NCBI GenBank assembly: GCA_965657085.1
Contig: CBFHND010000021.1
Location: 1 to 61,770, forward strand
Source: CBFHND01 sp965657085
GTDB lineage: Bacteria > Pseudomonadota > Alphaproteobacteria > Rhodobacterales > Rhodobacteraceae
Direction: 5' to 3'
Length of the DNA: 61,770 nt
This document shows positions 42,128 to 52,018 of the stretch, one piece after another. The notes under the pieces were generated by a model. That model was not told where the DNA came from and made no database searches. It was given only the letters and a program-made list of their open reading frames with translations. The position numbers and the translations under genes were made by a program. Position 1 is the first letter of the stretch. Each line of letters begins with the position of its first letter.

Positions 42128-44404
42128 CTAGCGGTTGTCCTTTTGGCCCGCGGCGTCGGGTGCAACCTCTTGAGCGGCTTGTGTGGCCGCAGCGGAGATT
42201 GCGGCCTTGTCCTCTTCGGTCAGGTCCTTGCCATCCATCGAGGGCAGGGCCACGCGCACTTCGCGGCGGGCAAATTCCATCCCGTTCTCGGCAAAGGCCG
42301 CATTGACGCGGTTGAAGATTTCCTTGCGGATCATGAATTGCGTGCCGGGTTTGCACATGAACTTGCCCCGGATCACCATGCCCACGTCGTCAATTTCCAA
42401 GACGCCCTGGGATTTGAACGGGGCAAGGAAATCATCCTTGAACTCCGGCAATTCCATCATTTCCTGCCCGATCTTCTTGAAAATCTTCTTGATCTTGTTC
42501 GGGTCTGAATCAAACGGCACGGTAAAGCGCAGTTTCATGATGACCCAATCGCGCGAAAAGTTGGTGATCTTGGGGATTTCGCCATAGGGAATGGTGTGCA
42601 CCGGCCCCTTGTGGTGACGCAGTTGCATCGACCGGATCGAGATTTTTTCGACCGTGCCCATGGTGCCTTCGACCTCGACATATTCGCCGGTGCGAAAGGC
42701 GTCATCGACCAGAAAGAAGATGCCGGACACCACATCCGTCACCAATTTCTGCGCGCCAAAACCGATGGCAAGACCGACGATACCGGCACCGGCCAGCAGC
42801 GGCGTGGTATCGACGCCAACATTGGACAGGCCCAGCAGCAGGAAAACGACCAGAATTGTGGCCTGCGACACGCCCAGTATCAGGGGCAGCACCGTCGACA
42901 GCCGGGACCCACCCGCGCCGCCACCATCCCCGCCGACTTCTTGCGATTCAGGGTCAAAGCCGGATGCGGTTTGTTCGGCAGCCAGCTTGCGGTTGATGTA
43001 GAGCGATACGATCTCGTAGAGCAGATAGCCCACGGACATGATGATCAGGAACTCCATCATCGCGGCGGCAAGCTGCGGGCCAACCCCGGCCGAGGCCACG
43101 CGTTCGGGCGACATGCCCCAGAAGTCCGCGATACTGATGATCACCAGGGCAAAGACGACCACCCGCCCGATACGCACGTAGGACCGTTTGGCCGACGCAT
43201 GGGCGCGCTCGGCCACCGCGCCTTCGCCTGTCATTGGCGGCGAGAAATAGCGCACAAGACCACGAATAAGCGTGTCCATGGCAGGGGCAAACATCAGCAC
43301 GACCATGGTCTTGTAGTGCGGCTGAGACGCCAGCAATTCGAAGTTGCCATAAGAGACAACGATGTTGATGACCCACCACACGGCCGCCACCACGAAAATC
43401 GCGAAATAGGGGTAGGCGCGCGCAAAGCGTTCTTCCATCGGCGAGACATCGGGATCAAATCCGCGCATCATCGATGCCATGCCGGGGCGGTATCGCCACA
43501 AGATAATGCCGAGGTACAGGTGGAGGCCCGCGTTCAGCCAGAAGGCCAATCGTGTTTCACCGGGGGCCAGGCCGTTCATTTCATTGAACAACAGGATGGC
43601 CACCGAAAACCCCAGCAGGAAGCTGAGCCAGAATTGGTGAAAGCAGGACGCCCGCGCGGTCCGCGTGTCGACGTTCAACAGCCGGTATTCGGGATTCATG
43701 GGCGCAAAGAAGAAAAAGCCAATGGCCAACATCAGGCGCGGAAAGCCGATGAGGTAAATGCCGACCAGTGCCACGAAAGGCTGCAGTCCCGTGGGCAGGA
43801 TCGCCCTGCCGACAAGGCGGGCCACCACGACAAAGACCACAACAGCAATGACCTGCGTGGCCAGCCGCTGGAACAGCAGTTGCAACATTTCGCGCAATTG
43901 AAAGTTGTCAGGATCCGCCGGGGGCAAAACGCGCCAGTTCCGGGTCAAGCGTCGGTAGAGGATCTCGGCGCCAGCAGCGATGCCGAAGACAACGATCATA
44001 TAGCCGATCATTTGGATCAAACCGGTGCTGCCACCGATGGTTTCGTAAAAGGTGGCAAAAGCATCGCCCTGCCGCGAGAAAAGGATGGGCAGCCGCGAGA
44101 TCGGGATGGTGACAGAGCCTACAGCGCCCGTTGTGGCATGATAGAAAAAGTCCGACGCAGCGCCGTCGTCACTTTCGGCGGTCACAGCCTGCGTGTTCAA
44201 CTGATCCAGCAGAAGTGCGCGGACTTCGGCATCGGACAGGCGCGATATCAGTGCATTTGCTGCATCTTCGGTCAGGGGATCCGGCAGGGCTATGGGTGTG
44301 TCTTCGGAGGCGGTCGCGGCTGACAGGCCCATCTGTGCTTGCGACGCTGATGTCGTCGCCAAAACCAAAAGCATCACAAAAAATATGCGAAAAAAATGTA
44401 TCAC
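42128..44404 (-). CDS. MscS-family mechanosensitive channel, large form
   Basis: A 758-residue protein. It has a Sec signal peptide (IFFVMLLVLATTSASQAQ), a short periplasmic region, then about ten helices ending in the MscS pore: TTPLLAGAGIVGLAIGFGAQ followed by KLVTDVVSGIFFLVDDAFR. The cytosolic beta domain follows (EYVEVEGTMGTVEKISIRSM, HTIPYGEI). Large MscS homologues with extra helices (MscK/MscM-like) open on membrane tension. The acidic, Ala-rich tail is probably disordered. Confidence 0.88.
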   Translation of the reverse strand: MIHFFRIFFVMLLVLATTSASQAQMGLSAATASEDTPIALPDPLTEDAANALISRLSDAEVRALLLDQLNTQAVTAESDDGAASDFFYHATTGAVGSVTIPISRLPILFSRQGDAFATFYETIGGSTGLIQMIGYMIVVFGIAAGAEILYRRLTRNWRVLPPADPDNFQLREMLQLLFQRLATQVIAVVVFVVVARLVGRAILPTGLQPFVALVGIYLIGFPRLMLAIGFFFFAPMNPEYRLLNVDTRTARASCFHQFWLSFLLGFSVAILLFNEMNGLAPGETRLAFWLNAGLHLYLGIILWRYRPGMASMMRGFDPDVSPMEERFARAYPYFAIFVVAAVWWVINIVVSYGNFELLASQPHYKTMVVLMFAPAMDTLIRGLVRYFSPPMTGEGAVAERAHASAKRSYVRIGRVVVFALVIISIADFWGMSPERVASAGVGPQLAAAMMEFLIIMSVGYLLYEIVSLYINRKLAAEQTASGFDPESQEVGGDGGGAGGSRLSTVLPLILGVSQATILVVFLLLGLSNVGVDTTPLLAGAGIVGLAIGFGAQKLVTDVVSGIFFLVDDAFRTGEYVEVEGTMGTVEKISIRSMQLRHHKGPVHTIPYGEIPKITNFSRDWVIMKLRFTVPFDSDPNKIKKIFKKIGQEMMELPEFKDDFLAPFKSQGVLEIDDVGMVIRGKFMCKPGTQFMIRKEIFNRVNAAFAENGMEFARREVRVALPSMDGKDLTEEDKAAISAAATQAAQEVAPDAAGQKDNR

Positions 44405-44494
44405 GGCGTATCCCCCAGCCTATTTCACGCAGGTTGACGTCGTTTCCGTCGGTGAAACAAGGGGTATTTGGAAAGCCTCCCGGATGTTACCGGC

Positions 44495-44523
44495 AAAAAA
44501 AAGGCCGAGCGCGAAGCTCGGCC
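44495..44523 (-). terminator. Rho-independent terminator, leftward
   Basis: GGCCGAGC and GCTCGGCC form an 8-bp GC-rich stem with a 5-base loop; on the minus strand it is followed by eight or more Ts. It lies 140 bp beyond the LysR stop and 91 bp before the mscS start, so it ends the leftward LysR transcript. Confidence 0.8.
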
Positions 44524-44662
44524 AAGTCCAACAGGGAGGTATGAAGATGATGCGCGAATGTGCGATCATCGCCTTCAATTGATGAATTAGGTGGCAGGTT
44601 GTGTTCGTTCAAGGTGCATTCTGCCGCAGGCAGGGCAAGCCCGGTATGCAGTTTTTGCATAC

Positions 44663-45568
44663 CTAGCTATTTTCCTTGGCTTTCAGTTGCTTGCGATAGG
44701 CGATAATCTCTTCCTGCACAAAATCCCGGAAGGCGGCGATCCGCTTGGATTGGCGCAGTTCCTCGGGGTAGGCGAGGAAAACCGGTACATCTGCCGACTC
44801 AAGTTCGGGCAGGACCTGCACGAGGTCGGGGAAATCGTTGGTCACGTAATCGGGCAAAACCCCAAGTCCGAGGTTGTGCAGCACCCCTTGCAGCACGCCG
44901 AAGTAGTTGTTGACGGTCAGAAGCGACGCCATCTCGTAGGTCATCAGGTGCTGCACCAGGCTCATGGAGGCCCCGACCTGCGCGCTGTCGGTGTTTTGAC
45001 AGATCAGCCGGTGGTTCTTCAGGTCCTCGGGCACTTGTGGTGTGCCGTGTTCGGCCAGATAGTCGGGCGTTGCATAAAGACACATGCGCACCGTCATCAG
45101 TTTCTTGCGAATGAGGTCGGCCTGGCTTGGTTCTTTCATGCGGATGGCCACGTCGGCCTCGCGCATGGGCAGGTCCAGAACACGTTCTTCCAGCATCAGG
45201 TCAACGCGCAGATCAGGATACTGCGCATAAAGCTTGGGCAGGCGCGGGGCCAGCCACAGCGTGCCAAATCCGGTGGTGGTGGTCACGCGCAGATCGCCAA
45301 AGACTTCTTCTTCGCTGTCGCGAATGCGGGCGGCGGCGGCGTCCAGCCGTTTGGTCATGGCCGTGGTCGCATCGAACAGCAATTCGCCCTGTTCGGTCAG
45401 AATCAGGCCGCGCGCATGGCGGTGAAAGAGCGTGGCGCCCAACGATTCCTCGAGCCCGCGCACCTGCCGCGACACGGCGGATTGGCTGAGGTTCAGCTTG
45501 TCCCCGGCATGGGTCAGGCTGCCGGCATCCGCCACGGCGTGAAAAATTCTCAGCTTGTCCCAGTCCAT
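44663..45568 (-). CDS. LysR-family transcriptional regulator
   Basis: A 301-residue regulator. The N-terminal winged HTH is MDWDKLRIFHAVADAGSLTH followed by LNLSQSAVSRQVRGLEESLG; a periplasmic-binding-like effector domain follows from ~90. It is divergent from the indolepyruvate:ferredoxin oxidoreductase gene and is its likely regulator; the effector is unknown. A perfect inverted repeat (GGTATGCA/TGCATACC, 44643-44663) abuts the stop codon. Confidence 0.9.
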   Translation of the reverse strand: MDWDKLRIFHAVADAGSLTHAGDKLNLSQSAVSRQVRGLEESLGATLFHRHARGLILTEQGELLFDATTAMTKRLDAAAARIRDSEEEVFGDLRVTTTTGFGTLWLAPRLPKLYAQYPDLRVDLMLEERVLDLPMREADVAIRMKEPSQADLIRKKLMTVRMCLYATPDYLAEHGTPQVPEDLKNHRLICQNTDSAQVGASMSLVQHLMTYEMASLLTVNNYFGVLQGVLHNLGLGVLPDYVTNDFPDLVQVLPELESADVPVFLAYPEELRQSKRIAAFRDFVQEEIIAYRKQLKAKENS

Positions 45569-45669
45569 CGGTCTCTCTCATTACGCATTGGGGCGACCCT
45601 ATATCAAAAGATGTCGATTCCCACTGCCCTGCGGGCGCTTGCGACGAATTGTTGTAAAAATTCCTATAC

Positions 45670-45688
45670 AGGTCAGGTTTTGTGACCT
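45670..45688. promoter_or_regulatory. AGGTCA-N7-TGACCT palindrome upstream of the IOR gene
   Basis: Perfect 6-bp arms centred ~60 bp before the ATG at 45739, in the 170-bp region shared with the divergent LysR gene. The symmetry suits a dimeric repressor or activator; a LysR T-N11-A site is not obvious at this position, so a different regulator is possible. Confidence 0.5.
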
Positions 45689-45738
45689 ATTATCGGCGTC
45701 AAGATATGCAAAACTGATCCGTGCTGGGGAGGCAAGGA

Positions 45739-48700
45739 ATGAGCGAGCAGAAGATTTCACTGAACGACCGCTATGATCTGGAGCGCAGCCCGGTTCTGTT
45801 GAACGGCACGCAGGCGCTGGTGCGATTGATGCTGATGCAAAAGGCGCGAGACCGGGCCGCCGGGCTGAACACCGCAGGGCTGGTCACCGGCTATCGCGGA
45901 TCACCCTTGGGTGCGGTCGATATGCAGATGACGCGCGCACTCAAACCCTTGACCGAACACGAGATCACATTTCAACCGGGCCTGAACGAAGACCTTGCCG
46001 CCACCGCACTCTGGGGCGCGCAGCAGGCCGAATTGCGCGGCGAAGGCAAATATGATGGCGTCTTTGGCCTGTGGTACGGCAAAGGGCCGGGGGTAGATCG
46101 GTCGGGCGACGTGATGCGCCACGCCAATATGGCCGGATCGTCGAAAAATGGCGGTGTCCTCATGGCGATGGGGGACGACCACACCGGCGAATCCTCGACC
46201 GTGCTGCACCAGTCCGAATTCGCGATGGTCGATGCCTATATGCCCGTGGTCAGCCCCGCAGGTGTGCAGGAGATCCTTGATTATGGCCTTTACGGTATCG
46301 CGCTCAGCCGCTTTGCCGGGGTCTGGGTGGGCCTCAAGACGATGAAGGATACGGTCGAAGTGACCTCCGTTGTCGACGGGCGGCCGGATCGGTTGGACTT
46401 TGTCACGCCTGACTTCGACATGCCCGAGGGTGGGTTGAACATTCGGCTGGTTGACGACCGCATAGAGCAAGAAGCGCGCCTGATAGACTACAAGAGGGTC
46501 GCCGCCGAAGCCTTTGCTTATGCAAACAAAATGGACAAACGTGTCTGGGGTGAGCCGGGCGCCAAGATCGGCCTTGTGGCAGCGGGCAAGAACTGGCTCG
46601 ACCTGGTGCACGCGCTGTCACTTTTGAACATCGACGCGGATGAGGCCGTGCGGCTGGGCATCACAACCTACAAGGTTGGCCAGACCTGGCCACTGGATAT
46701 GCGTGGCTTTAACGAATGGGCCGAAGACCTTGATTTGATTATCGTTGTCGAGGAAAAGCGCAAGCTGATCGAGGTGCAGATCAAGGAGGCGCTCTTTGAC
46801 CACCGCAATGGCCGCAGGGTCTATGGCGGGACCAAGGATGGCGCCGAGTTTTTCACCGCGAAATGGGCGCTGGACCCCGTGGATATTGCCGAAAAGCTGG
46901 GTCAGGTCCTGATCGAGGAAGGCCGCACCACCGACGGCATCAACGCGGGCCTGCAAAAGCTGGACGAGGCGCGCCGGTCCGACAATGCCGAGGATATCGC
47001 CGCGCGACTGCCCTATTTCTGTTCGGGGTGTCCGCACAATTCCTCGACCAAGGTGCCGGAAGGCAGCCGCGCCTATGCGGGCATCGGGTGCCATTTCATG
47101 GCCCAATGGATGGACCGCGACACGCTGGGGTTTACCCACATGGGGGCCGAAGGGGCCAACTGGATCGGGGAAGCGCCGTTTTCCAACCGGGCGCACGTGT
47201 TCCAGAACCTTGGCGACGGGACGTACAACCATTCGGGCATCCAGGCCATCCGCGCCGCTGTCGCGGCAGGCACCAACATCACTTACAAGATCCTCTACAA
47301 CGACGCGGTGGCGATGACCGGCGGGCAGAGCAATGACGGCGATCTGTCGGCGGAACGCATAGCGGATGAGCTGAAAGCGATGGGCATTGCGCATCTGGCC
47401 GTGGTCTATGACCACAAGGAAGACGTGGACCCCGACGCCTTTGCCAAGCGCGGCATCGAGGTGCATGAACGCGCCTACCTGCAAACCGTGCAGGAGGAGT
47501 TTGCCAAGGTCGAGGGCGTCAGCGCGATCCTCTACATCCAGACCTGTGCCGCCGAAAAGCGTCGTCGCCGCAAGCGTGGGCTGTTCCCGGACCCCGACAA
47601 ACGCGTGTTCATCAACACCGATGTCTGCGAAGGCTGTGGCGATTGCGGGGTGCAGTCGAACTGTGTCTCCATCGTGCCCAAGGAAACCGAACTGGGCCGC
47701 AAGCGGGCCATCGATCAGTCTTCCTGCAACAAGGATTTCTCCTGTGTCAAAGGGTTCTGCCCGTCTTTCGTGACGCTGGAAGGTGCGCAGGTGCGCAAGG
47801 AGGCGACGACCGAAGTATCGCTGCCCGATCTGCCGATGCCCGAGCTGCCCACGATCAACGGCACCTACAATGTGGTCATTACCGGCGTTGGGGGCACCGG
47901 GGTGGTGACCATCGGGGCGGTCATGGCGCAGGCCGCGCATATCGATGGCAAGGGTGCGGGCATGATGGAAATGGCCGGGCTCGCCCAAAAGGGCGGTGCG
48001 GTGCACATCCATTGCCGTCTGGCCGAGGACCCTGCGGACATTTCAGCCATTCGCGTCGCAACCGGTGAATGCGATGTCCTGATCGGTGGCGATCTGGTGG
48101 TCAGTGCCGGAGCCAAGACGCTGGGGCTGACATCGACGGGGCGCACGGGTGCCGTGGTCAACAGCCATGAGATCATCACCGGCGACTTCACCCGCAACAC
48201 CGAGTTCGCCCTGCCCAGCGACCGTCTGGCGCTGGCGCTGGAGGCGCGGCTGCGCGACCGGGTGGACCTGTTTGATGCCTCTGATCTGGCCAAGGCGGTT
48301 CTGGGCGATTCCATCTTTTCCAACATGATGATCTTTGGTGCCGCCTGGCAGCGCGGCTATGTGCCTCTGAGCCTTGAGGCGATCACGCAGGCCATCACCC
48401 TGAACGGTGCGGCGGTCGAACGGAACCTGCGCGCTTTCGAGATCGGGCGTTGGGCGGTTCTATACCCGGAAGATGCAGCAGCGGTCTTGCAACCCAAGGT
48501 CCTGCATCTGCCCAAGACGGTTGAAGAGCAGATTGCCTTCCGCGCCGACCGCCTGGTCGCCTATCAGGGCAAGCGGCTGGCAAAACGGTACCGTAATCTG
48601 GTGGACCGGGTAGAGGACGAGGCCCTGCGGCTCGCTGTGGCCAAGGGCTATCACAAGCTGCTGGCATACAAGGATGAATACGAGGTCGCGCGCCTACATC

Positions 48701-49143
48701 TCGACACCCATGCCAAAGCGCAGGCCGAGTTCGGGGGGGATTTCAAGATGACCTTCCACCTGGCCCCGCCGATGGTGTCCAAAATCGGTCCCGATGGCCG
48801 CCCGATGAAACGCGAATATTCCGAGCGGATGTTGCGCGTTTTCCGGATTCTGGCGCGACTCAAGGGTCTGCGGGGAACGCCACTCGACCCCTTTGGCCGG
48901 ACCGAGGAGCGGCGCATGGAGCGCGGCCTGATCAAGCAATACGAGGCCGACATGGCCGAAGTTTTGCCCAAGGTCCCCGACGCCACGCAGGATGCGGTGC
49001 TTGCGCTGGCGGAATTGCCCTTGCAGATCAAGGGCTTTGGCCCGGTCAAACTGGCCAACGAGCAAAAGGCCGCCAAACGGCGCGAGGAGCTTTTGACGGT
49101 GATCCGCGCGGGCGGACCAACCCTGTCCAAGGCCGCCGAGTAG
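45739..49143 (+). CDS. Indolepyruvate:ferredoxin oxidoreductase, fused single-chain form
   Basis: A 1134-residue enzyme that oxidatively decarboxylates aryl-pyruvates to acyl-CoA with ferredoxin as acceptor. The first ~350 residues are the pyrimidine-binding half (GYRGSPLGAVDMQM, FGLWYGKGPGVDRSGDVMRH). The TPP-binding core is at ~440-560 (CSGCPHNSSTKVP, NDAVAMTGGQSNDG). An Fe-S region follows (CEGCGDCGVQSNC...CNKDFSC). From ~715 comes the gamma-type domain (VVITGVGGTGVVTIGAVMAQ). Separate iorA/iorB genes are thus fused, as usual in Rhodobacterales. Start ATG 45739 follows GGGGAGG and AAGGA. Ferredoxin is not encoded nearby. Confidence 0.92.
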   Translation: MSEQKISLNDRYDLERSPVLLNGTQALVRLMLMQKARDRAAGLNTAGLVTGYRGSPLGAVDMQMTRALKPLTEHEITFQPGLNEDLAATALWGAQQAELRGEGKYDGVFGLWYGKGPGVDRSGDVMRHANMAGSSKNGGVLMAMGDDHTGESSTVLHQSEFAMVDAYMPVVSPAGVQEILDYGLYGIALSRFAGVWVGLKTMKDTVEVTSVVDGRPDRLDFVTPDFDMPEGGLNIRLVDDRIEQEARLIDYKRVAAEAFAYANKMDKRVWGEPGAKIGLVAAGKNWLDLVHALSLLNIDADEAVRLGITTYKVGQTWPLDMRGFNEWAEDLDLIIVVEEKRKLIEVQIKEALFDHRNGRRVYGGTKDGAEFFTAKWALDPVDIAEKLGQVLIEEGRTTDGINAGLQKLDEARRSDNAEDIAARLPYFCSGCPHNSSTKVPEGSRAYAGIGCHFMAQWMDRDTLGFTHMGAEGANWIGEAPFSNRAHVFQNLGDGTYNHSGIQAIRAAVAAGTNITYKILYNDAVAMTGGQSNDGDLSAERIADELKAMGIAHLAVVYDHKEDVDPDAFAKRGIEVHERAYLQTVQEEFAKVEGVSAILYIQTCAAEKRRRRKRGLFPDPDKRVFINTDVCEGCGDCGVQSNCVSIVPKETELGRKRAIDQSSCNKDFSCVKGFCPSFVTLEGAQVRKEATTEVSLPDLPMPELPTINGTYNVVITGVGGTGVVTIGAVMAQAAHIDGKGAGMMEMAGLAQKGGAVHIHCRLAEDPADISAIRVATGECDVLIGGDLVVSAGAKTLGLTSTGRTGAVVNSHEIITGDFTRNTEFALPSDRLALALEARLRDRVDLFDASDLAKAVLGDSIFSNMMIFGAAWQRGYVPLSLEAITQAITLNGAAVERNLRAFEIGRWAVLYPEDAAAVLQPKVLHLPKTVEEQIAFRADRLVAYQGKRLAKRYRNLVDRVEDEALRLAVAKGYHKLLAYKDEYEVARLHLDTHAKAQAEFGGDFKMTFHLAPPMVSKIGPDGRPMKREYSERMLRVFRILARLKGLRGTPLDPFGRTEERRMERGLIKQYEADMAEVLPKVPDATQDAVLALAELPLQIKGFGPVKLANEQKAAKRREELLTVIRAGGPTLSKAAE

Positions 49144-49230
49144 AAACGTCACAGGGGCGTTACAAAGGCTGGGCATAGACCAAGGCCACGTATAGATAGG
49201 CGGCGACGCAGCGCAAACGGATCACGTCGC

Positions 49231-50112
49231 ATGCAACAGTCCAAACGCGAGATCGCCCGCGAGATCAGCTATGCCCATTCCGCCGAAACCAAGGGCGGGC
49301 GGGCGATGATCCGCCTGATGGAAAACACCACAGGTCGGTTGCGCCTGATCAAGCGCGCGGCGGGCTATGAGGATGAAGTGGCCGCGGGCCGCGATTTCTG
49401 GCAGGTCATGGTGGACCGCTATGGCCTCAGCCTTGATGTGTTCGGAGGCAGCCTGTCGAACATCCCGGCGGATGGGCCGATCATCCTGATTGCCAACCAC
49501 CCTTACGGTATCCTCGATGGCCTGATCATGGGCCATATCCTGAGCGCGGCGCGGGGCGATTTTCGGATTCTGGCGAACAACGTCTTTCGCAAGGCGCAGG
49601 ATCTGGACCGGATCGTGTTGCCGATTTCCTTTGATGAAACACGCGAGGCTGTTCAACTGAACATTGCCACGCGCCGCACCGCGCTGGATTATCTGGGGCA
49701 GGGCGGTGCCATCGGCATCTTCCCCGGTGGCACGGTCAGCACCGGCGCGCGCCCGTTTTCGACACCGATGGACCCGCAATGGCGCGGCTTTACCGCGCGT
49801 ATGGTCGCCAAGAGCCGTGCGACGGTGGTGCCGGTCTACTTCGATGGACACACCAGCCGCCTGTTCCAGATCGCAAGCCACCTGCACAATACCCTGCGCA
49901 TGGGCCTGTTGATCAAGGAGTTCAAGAAGCGGGTGGATGCACCCGTGCGCGTGGTCATCGGCGAACCCATTGCCCGCGATATTCTTGACCCGATGGCGGG
50001 CGATACCAAACAGATGATGGATTTCCTGCGCAAAGCCACGTATGAGCTTAACCCAAGCCCGTCGAGGCGGTTCGATCTGGGTTATGAATTCGAGGAACGG
50101 CATCGCGCCTGA
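49231..50112 (+). CDS. Lysophospholipid acyltransferase family (PlsC-like)
   Basis: A 293-residue membrane-associated acyltransferase. ILIANHPYGILDGLIMGHIL holds the H-x4-D catalytic motif (NHPYGILD), and AIGIFPGGTVSTGARPF is the substrate-binding FPEGTRS-like block. An Arg/Lys-rich N-terminus and no strong transmembrane helix suggest peripheral attachment. Such enzymes acylate lysolipids or ornithine lipids; the exact substrate is unresolved. It lies 87 bp after the IOR gene and 25 bp before murI. Confidence 0.83.
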   Translation: MQQSKREIAREISYAHSAETKGGRAMIRLMENTTGRLRLIKRAAGYEDEVAAGRDFWQVMVDRYGLSLDVFGGSLSNIPADGPIILIANHPYGILDGLIMGHILSAARGDFRILANNVFRKAQDLDRIVLPISFDETREAVQLNIATRRTALDYLGQGGAIGIFPGGTVSTGARPFSTPMDPQWRGFTARMVAKSRATVVPVYFDGHTSRLFQIASHLHNTLRMGLLIKEFKKRVDAPVRVVIGEPIARDILDPMAGDTKQMMDFLRKATYELNPSPSRRFDLGYEFEERHRA

Positions 50113-50137
50113 CGTCAACAACTTCGGGTAAGGCCCT

Positions 50138-50947
50138 ATGGCTATTGGTATTTTTGATTCCGGACTGGGCGGTTTGACCGTTCTGGATGCCGTGCAGAAA
50201 CGTCTGCCGGATGTGGAATTCGTGTATCTTGCCGACAGCGCGCATGCCCCTTACGGCGTGCGCACGGCGGATGACATTTACGGGCTGACCACCGCCGCCG
50301 TGCAACGGCTGTTCGATGCGGGCTGCGATCTGGTCATTCTGGCCTGCAACACGGCCAGTGCCGCGGCGCTGCGGCGGATGCAGGAATCCTGGGTTCCCGC
50401 GGACAAACGGGTGCTGGGGGTGTTCGTGCCGATGATCGAGGCGCTGACCGAGCGGCAGTGGGGCGACAACAGCCCGCCGCGCGAGGTCGAAGTGAAGCAT
50501 GTGGCGCTGTTTGCGACCCCCGCCACCGTCAGCAGCCGCGCCTTTCAACGCGAGCTGGCATTCCGGGCCATCGGTGTGGATGTCGAGGCGCAGGCCTGTG
50601 GCGGCGTTGTCGATGCGATCGAAGATGGCGACATGATCCTGGCCGAGGCGCTGGTGCGCAGCCACGTTGATGCATTGAAGCGCAAGATGCCACATCCGCA
50701 GGCCGCCATTCTGGGCTGTACGCATTATCCGCTGATGCAGGACGCCTTTCAGGCGGCACTGGGTGAAGACGTGAAGGTTTACAGTCAGGCGGACCTCGTT
50801 GGGGACAGTCTGGCCGACTATCTGGACCGGCATCCCGATAAGTTGGGCTGCGGCACATCCGCTTTCCTGACCACGGGCGATCCGCGCACGGTCAGTGATC
50901 GTGCCACGCAGTTCTTGCGACGACAGATCACCTTTGAAGCTGCGTGA
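50138..50947 (+). CDS. murI: Glutamate racemase
   Basis: A 269-residue cofactor-free racemase producing D-glutamate for peptidoglycan. IGIFDSGLGGLTVLD, LVILACNTASAAAL (first catalytic Cys) and AILGCTHYPLMQ (second catalytic Cys) are the complete active-site set. Length matches the family. It precedes argC by 35 bp on the same strand. Confidence 0.94.
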   Translation: MAIGIFDSGLGGLTVLDAVQKRLPDVEFVYLADSAHAPYGVRTADDIYGLTTAAVQRLFDAGCDLVILACNTASAAALRRMQESWVPADKRVLGVFVPMIEALTERQWGDNSPPREVEVKHVALFATPATVSSRAFQRELAFRAIGVDVEAQACGGVVDAIEDGDMILAEALVRSHVDALKRKMPHPQAAILGCTHYPLMQDAFQAALGEDVKVYSQADLVGDSLADYLDRHPDKLGCGTSAFLTTGDPRTVSDRATQFLRRQITFEAA

Positions 50948-50982
50948 TCCAAGTCTGAAATTTTCCACGAAAGAGGTCTGAC

Positions 50983-52011
50983 ATGACCCATTCCATCGCA
51001 ATTCTTGGCGCTTCCGGGTATACGGGCGCCGAACTCATCCGGCTGATTGCCGGGCATTCCTCCATGCAGATCAAGGCATTGGGCGCCTTTACCAAGGCGG
51101 GCCAGAGCGTCGCGGAGGTTTATCCGCATCTGCGTCACATGGACCTGCCGGACATGGTGTCCTTTGATGCCATCGATTGGGCCGACATTGACCTGTGCTT
51201 TTGCGCCTTGCCGCACAAGACCAGCCAAGAGGTGATTTCGGGCCTGCCGCGGGACCTGAAAATCGTGGACCTGAGTGCGGATTTCCGGCTGCGCGATCCC
51301 GAAGCCTATGCGGCGTGGTACGGCAACCCGCACAGCGCGGTCGAAATGCAGGGCGAGGCGGTCTATGGGCTGACCGAGTTTTACCGTGATGACATCGCCG
51401 GTGCACGGCTGGTAGCGGGTACCGGCTGCAATGCGGCCACGGGGCAATTTGCCTTGCGCCCCTTGATCAGTGCGGGCGTGATCGGTCTGGACGACATTAT
51501 TCTCGATCTCAAATGCGCGGTGTCGGGCGCGGGGCGGAGCCTGAAGGAAAACCTGCTGCACGCGGAGTTGAGCGAAGGCTATCACGCCTATGCCGTGGGT
51601 GGCACGCACCGGCATCTGGGCGAGTTCGATCAGGAGTTTTCGGCACTGGCGGGCCGGCCGGTGAACGTGCAGTTCACGCCTCATCTGATCCCGGCCAACC
51701 GGGGAATTCTGGCGACCTGCTATGTGTCGGGCGAGGCGGATGCGATCCATGCGGCGCTTTCGGTGGCCTATCAGTCGGAACCGTTTATCGAGGTGCTGCC
51801 CATGGGCCAGACGCCCAGCACCCACCATGTGCGTGGCAGCAATTTCTGCCACATCGGTGTGACGGGCGACCGGTTGACGGGGCGGGCCATCGTGGTGGCA
51901 GCACTTGATAACCTGACGAAGGGTTCATCGGGGCAGGCGTTGCAAAACGCCAATCTGATGTTAGATATCCCTGAGACCGAGGGGCTGATGATGGCCCCGC
52001 TGTTCCCATGA
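50983..52011 (+). CDS. argC: N-acetyl-gamma-glutamyl-phosphate reductase
   Basis: A 342-residue NADPH enzyme in arginine synthesis. It opens with the Rossmann motif IAILGASGYTGAELIRLIAG. The catalytic Cys lies in VAGTGCNAATGQFALRPL, and GGTHRHLGEFDQE contains the substrate His/Arg region. AAAGAGG precedes the ATG. ccmE starts 7 bp after the stop, so argC leads into the cytochrome-c-maturation genes. Confidence 0.94.
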   Translation: MTHSIAILGASGYTGAELIRLIAGHSSMQIKALGAFTKAGQSVAEVYPHLRHMDLPDMVSFDAIDWADIDLCFCALPHKTSQEVISGLPRDLKIVDLSADFRLRDPEAYAAWYGNPHSAVEMQGEAVYGLTEFYRDDIAGARLVAGTGCNAATGQFALRPLISAGVIGLDDIILDLKCAVSGAGRSLKENLLHAELSEGYHAYAVGGTHRHLGEFDQEFSALAGRPVNVQFTPHLIPANRGILATCYVSGEADAIHAALSVAYQSEPFIEVLPMGQTPSTHHVRGSNFCHIGVTGDRLTGRAIVVAALDNLTKGSSGQALQNANLMLDIPETEGLMMAPLFP

Positions 52012-52018
52012 GATACTG

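Noticed and set aside
42596..44323. 575-codon plus-strand open frame opposite the MscS-family gene
   Set aside because: Antisense shadow; composition is abnormal (His, Gln, Asp-rich) and no start signal is seen.
44541..44582. A 13-codon ORF (MKMMRECAIIAFN) after a GGGAGG sequence on the plus strand
   Set aside because: The ribosome binding site is only 1 bp from the first ATG, there is no following gene to regulate on that strand, and it lies in the leftward LysR 3' region. Too short to support without conservation.
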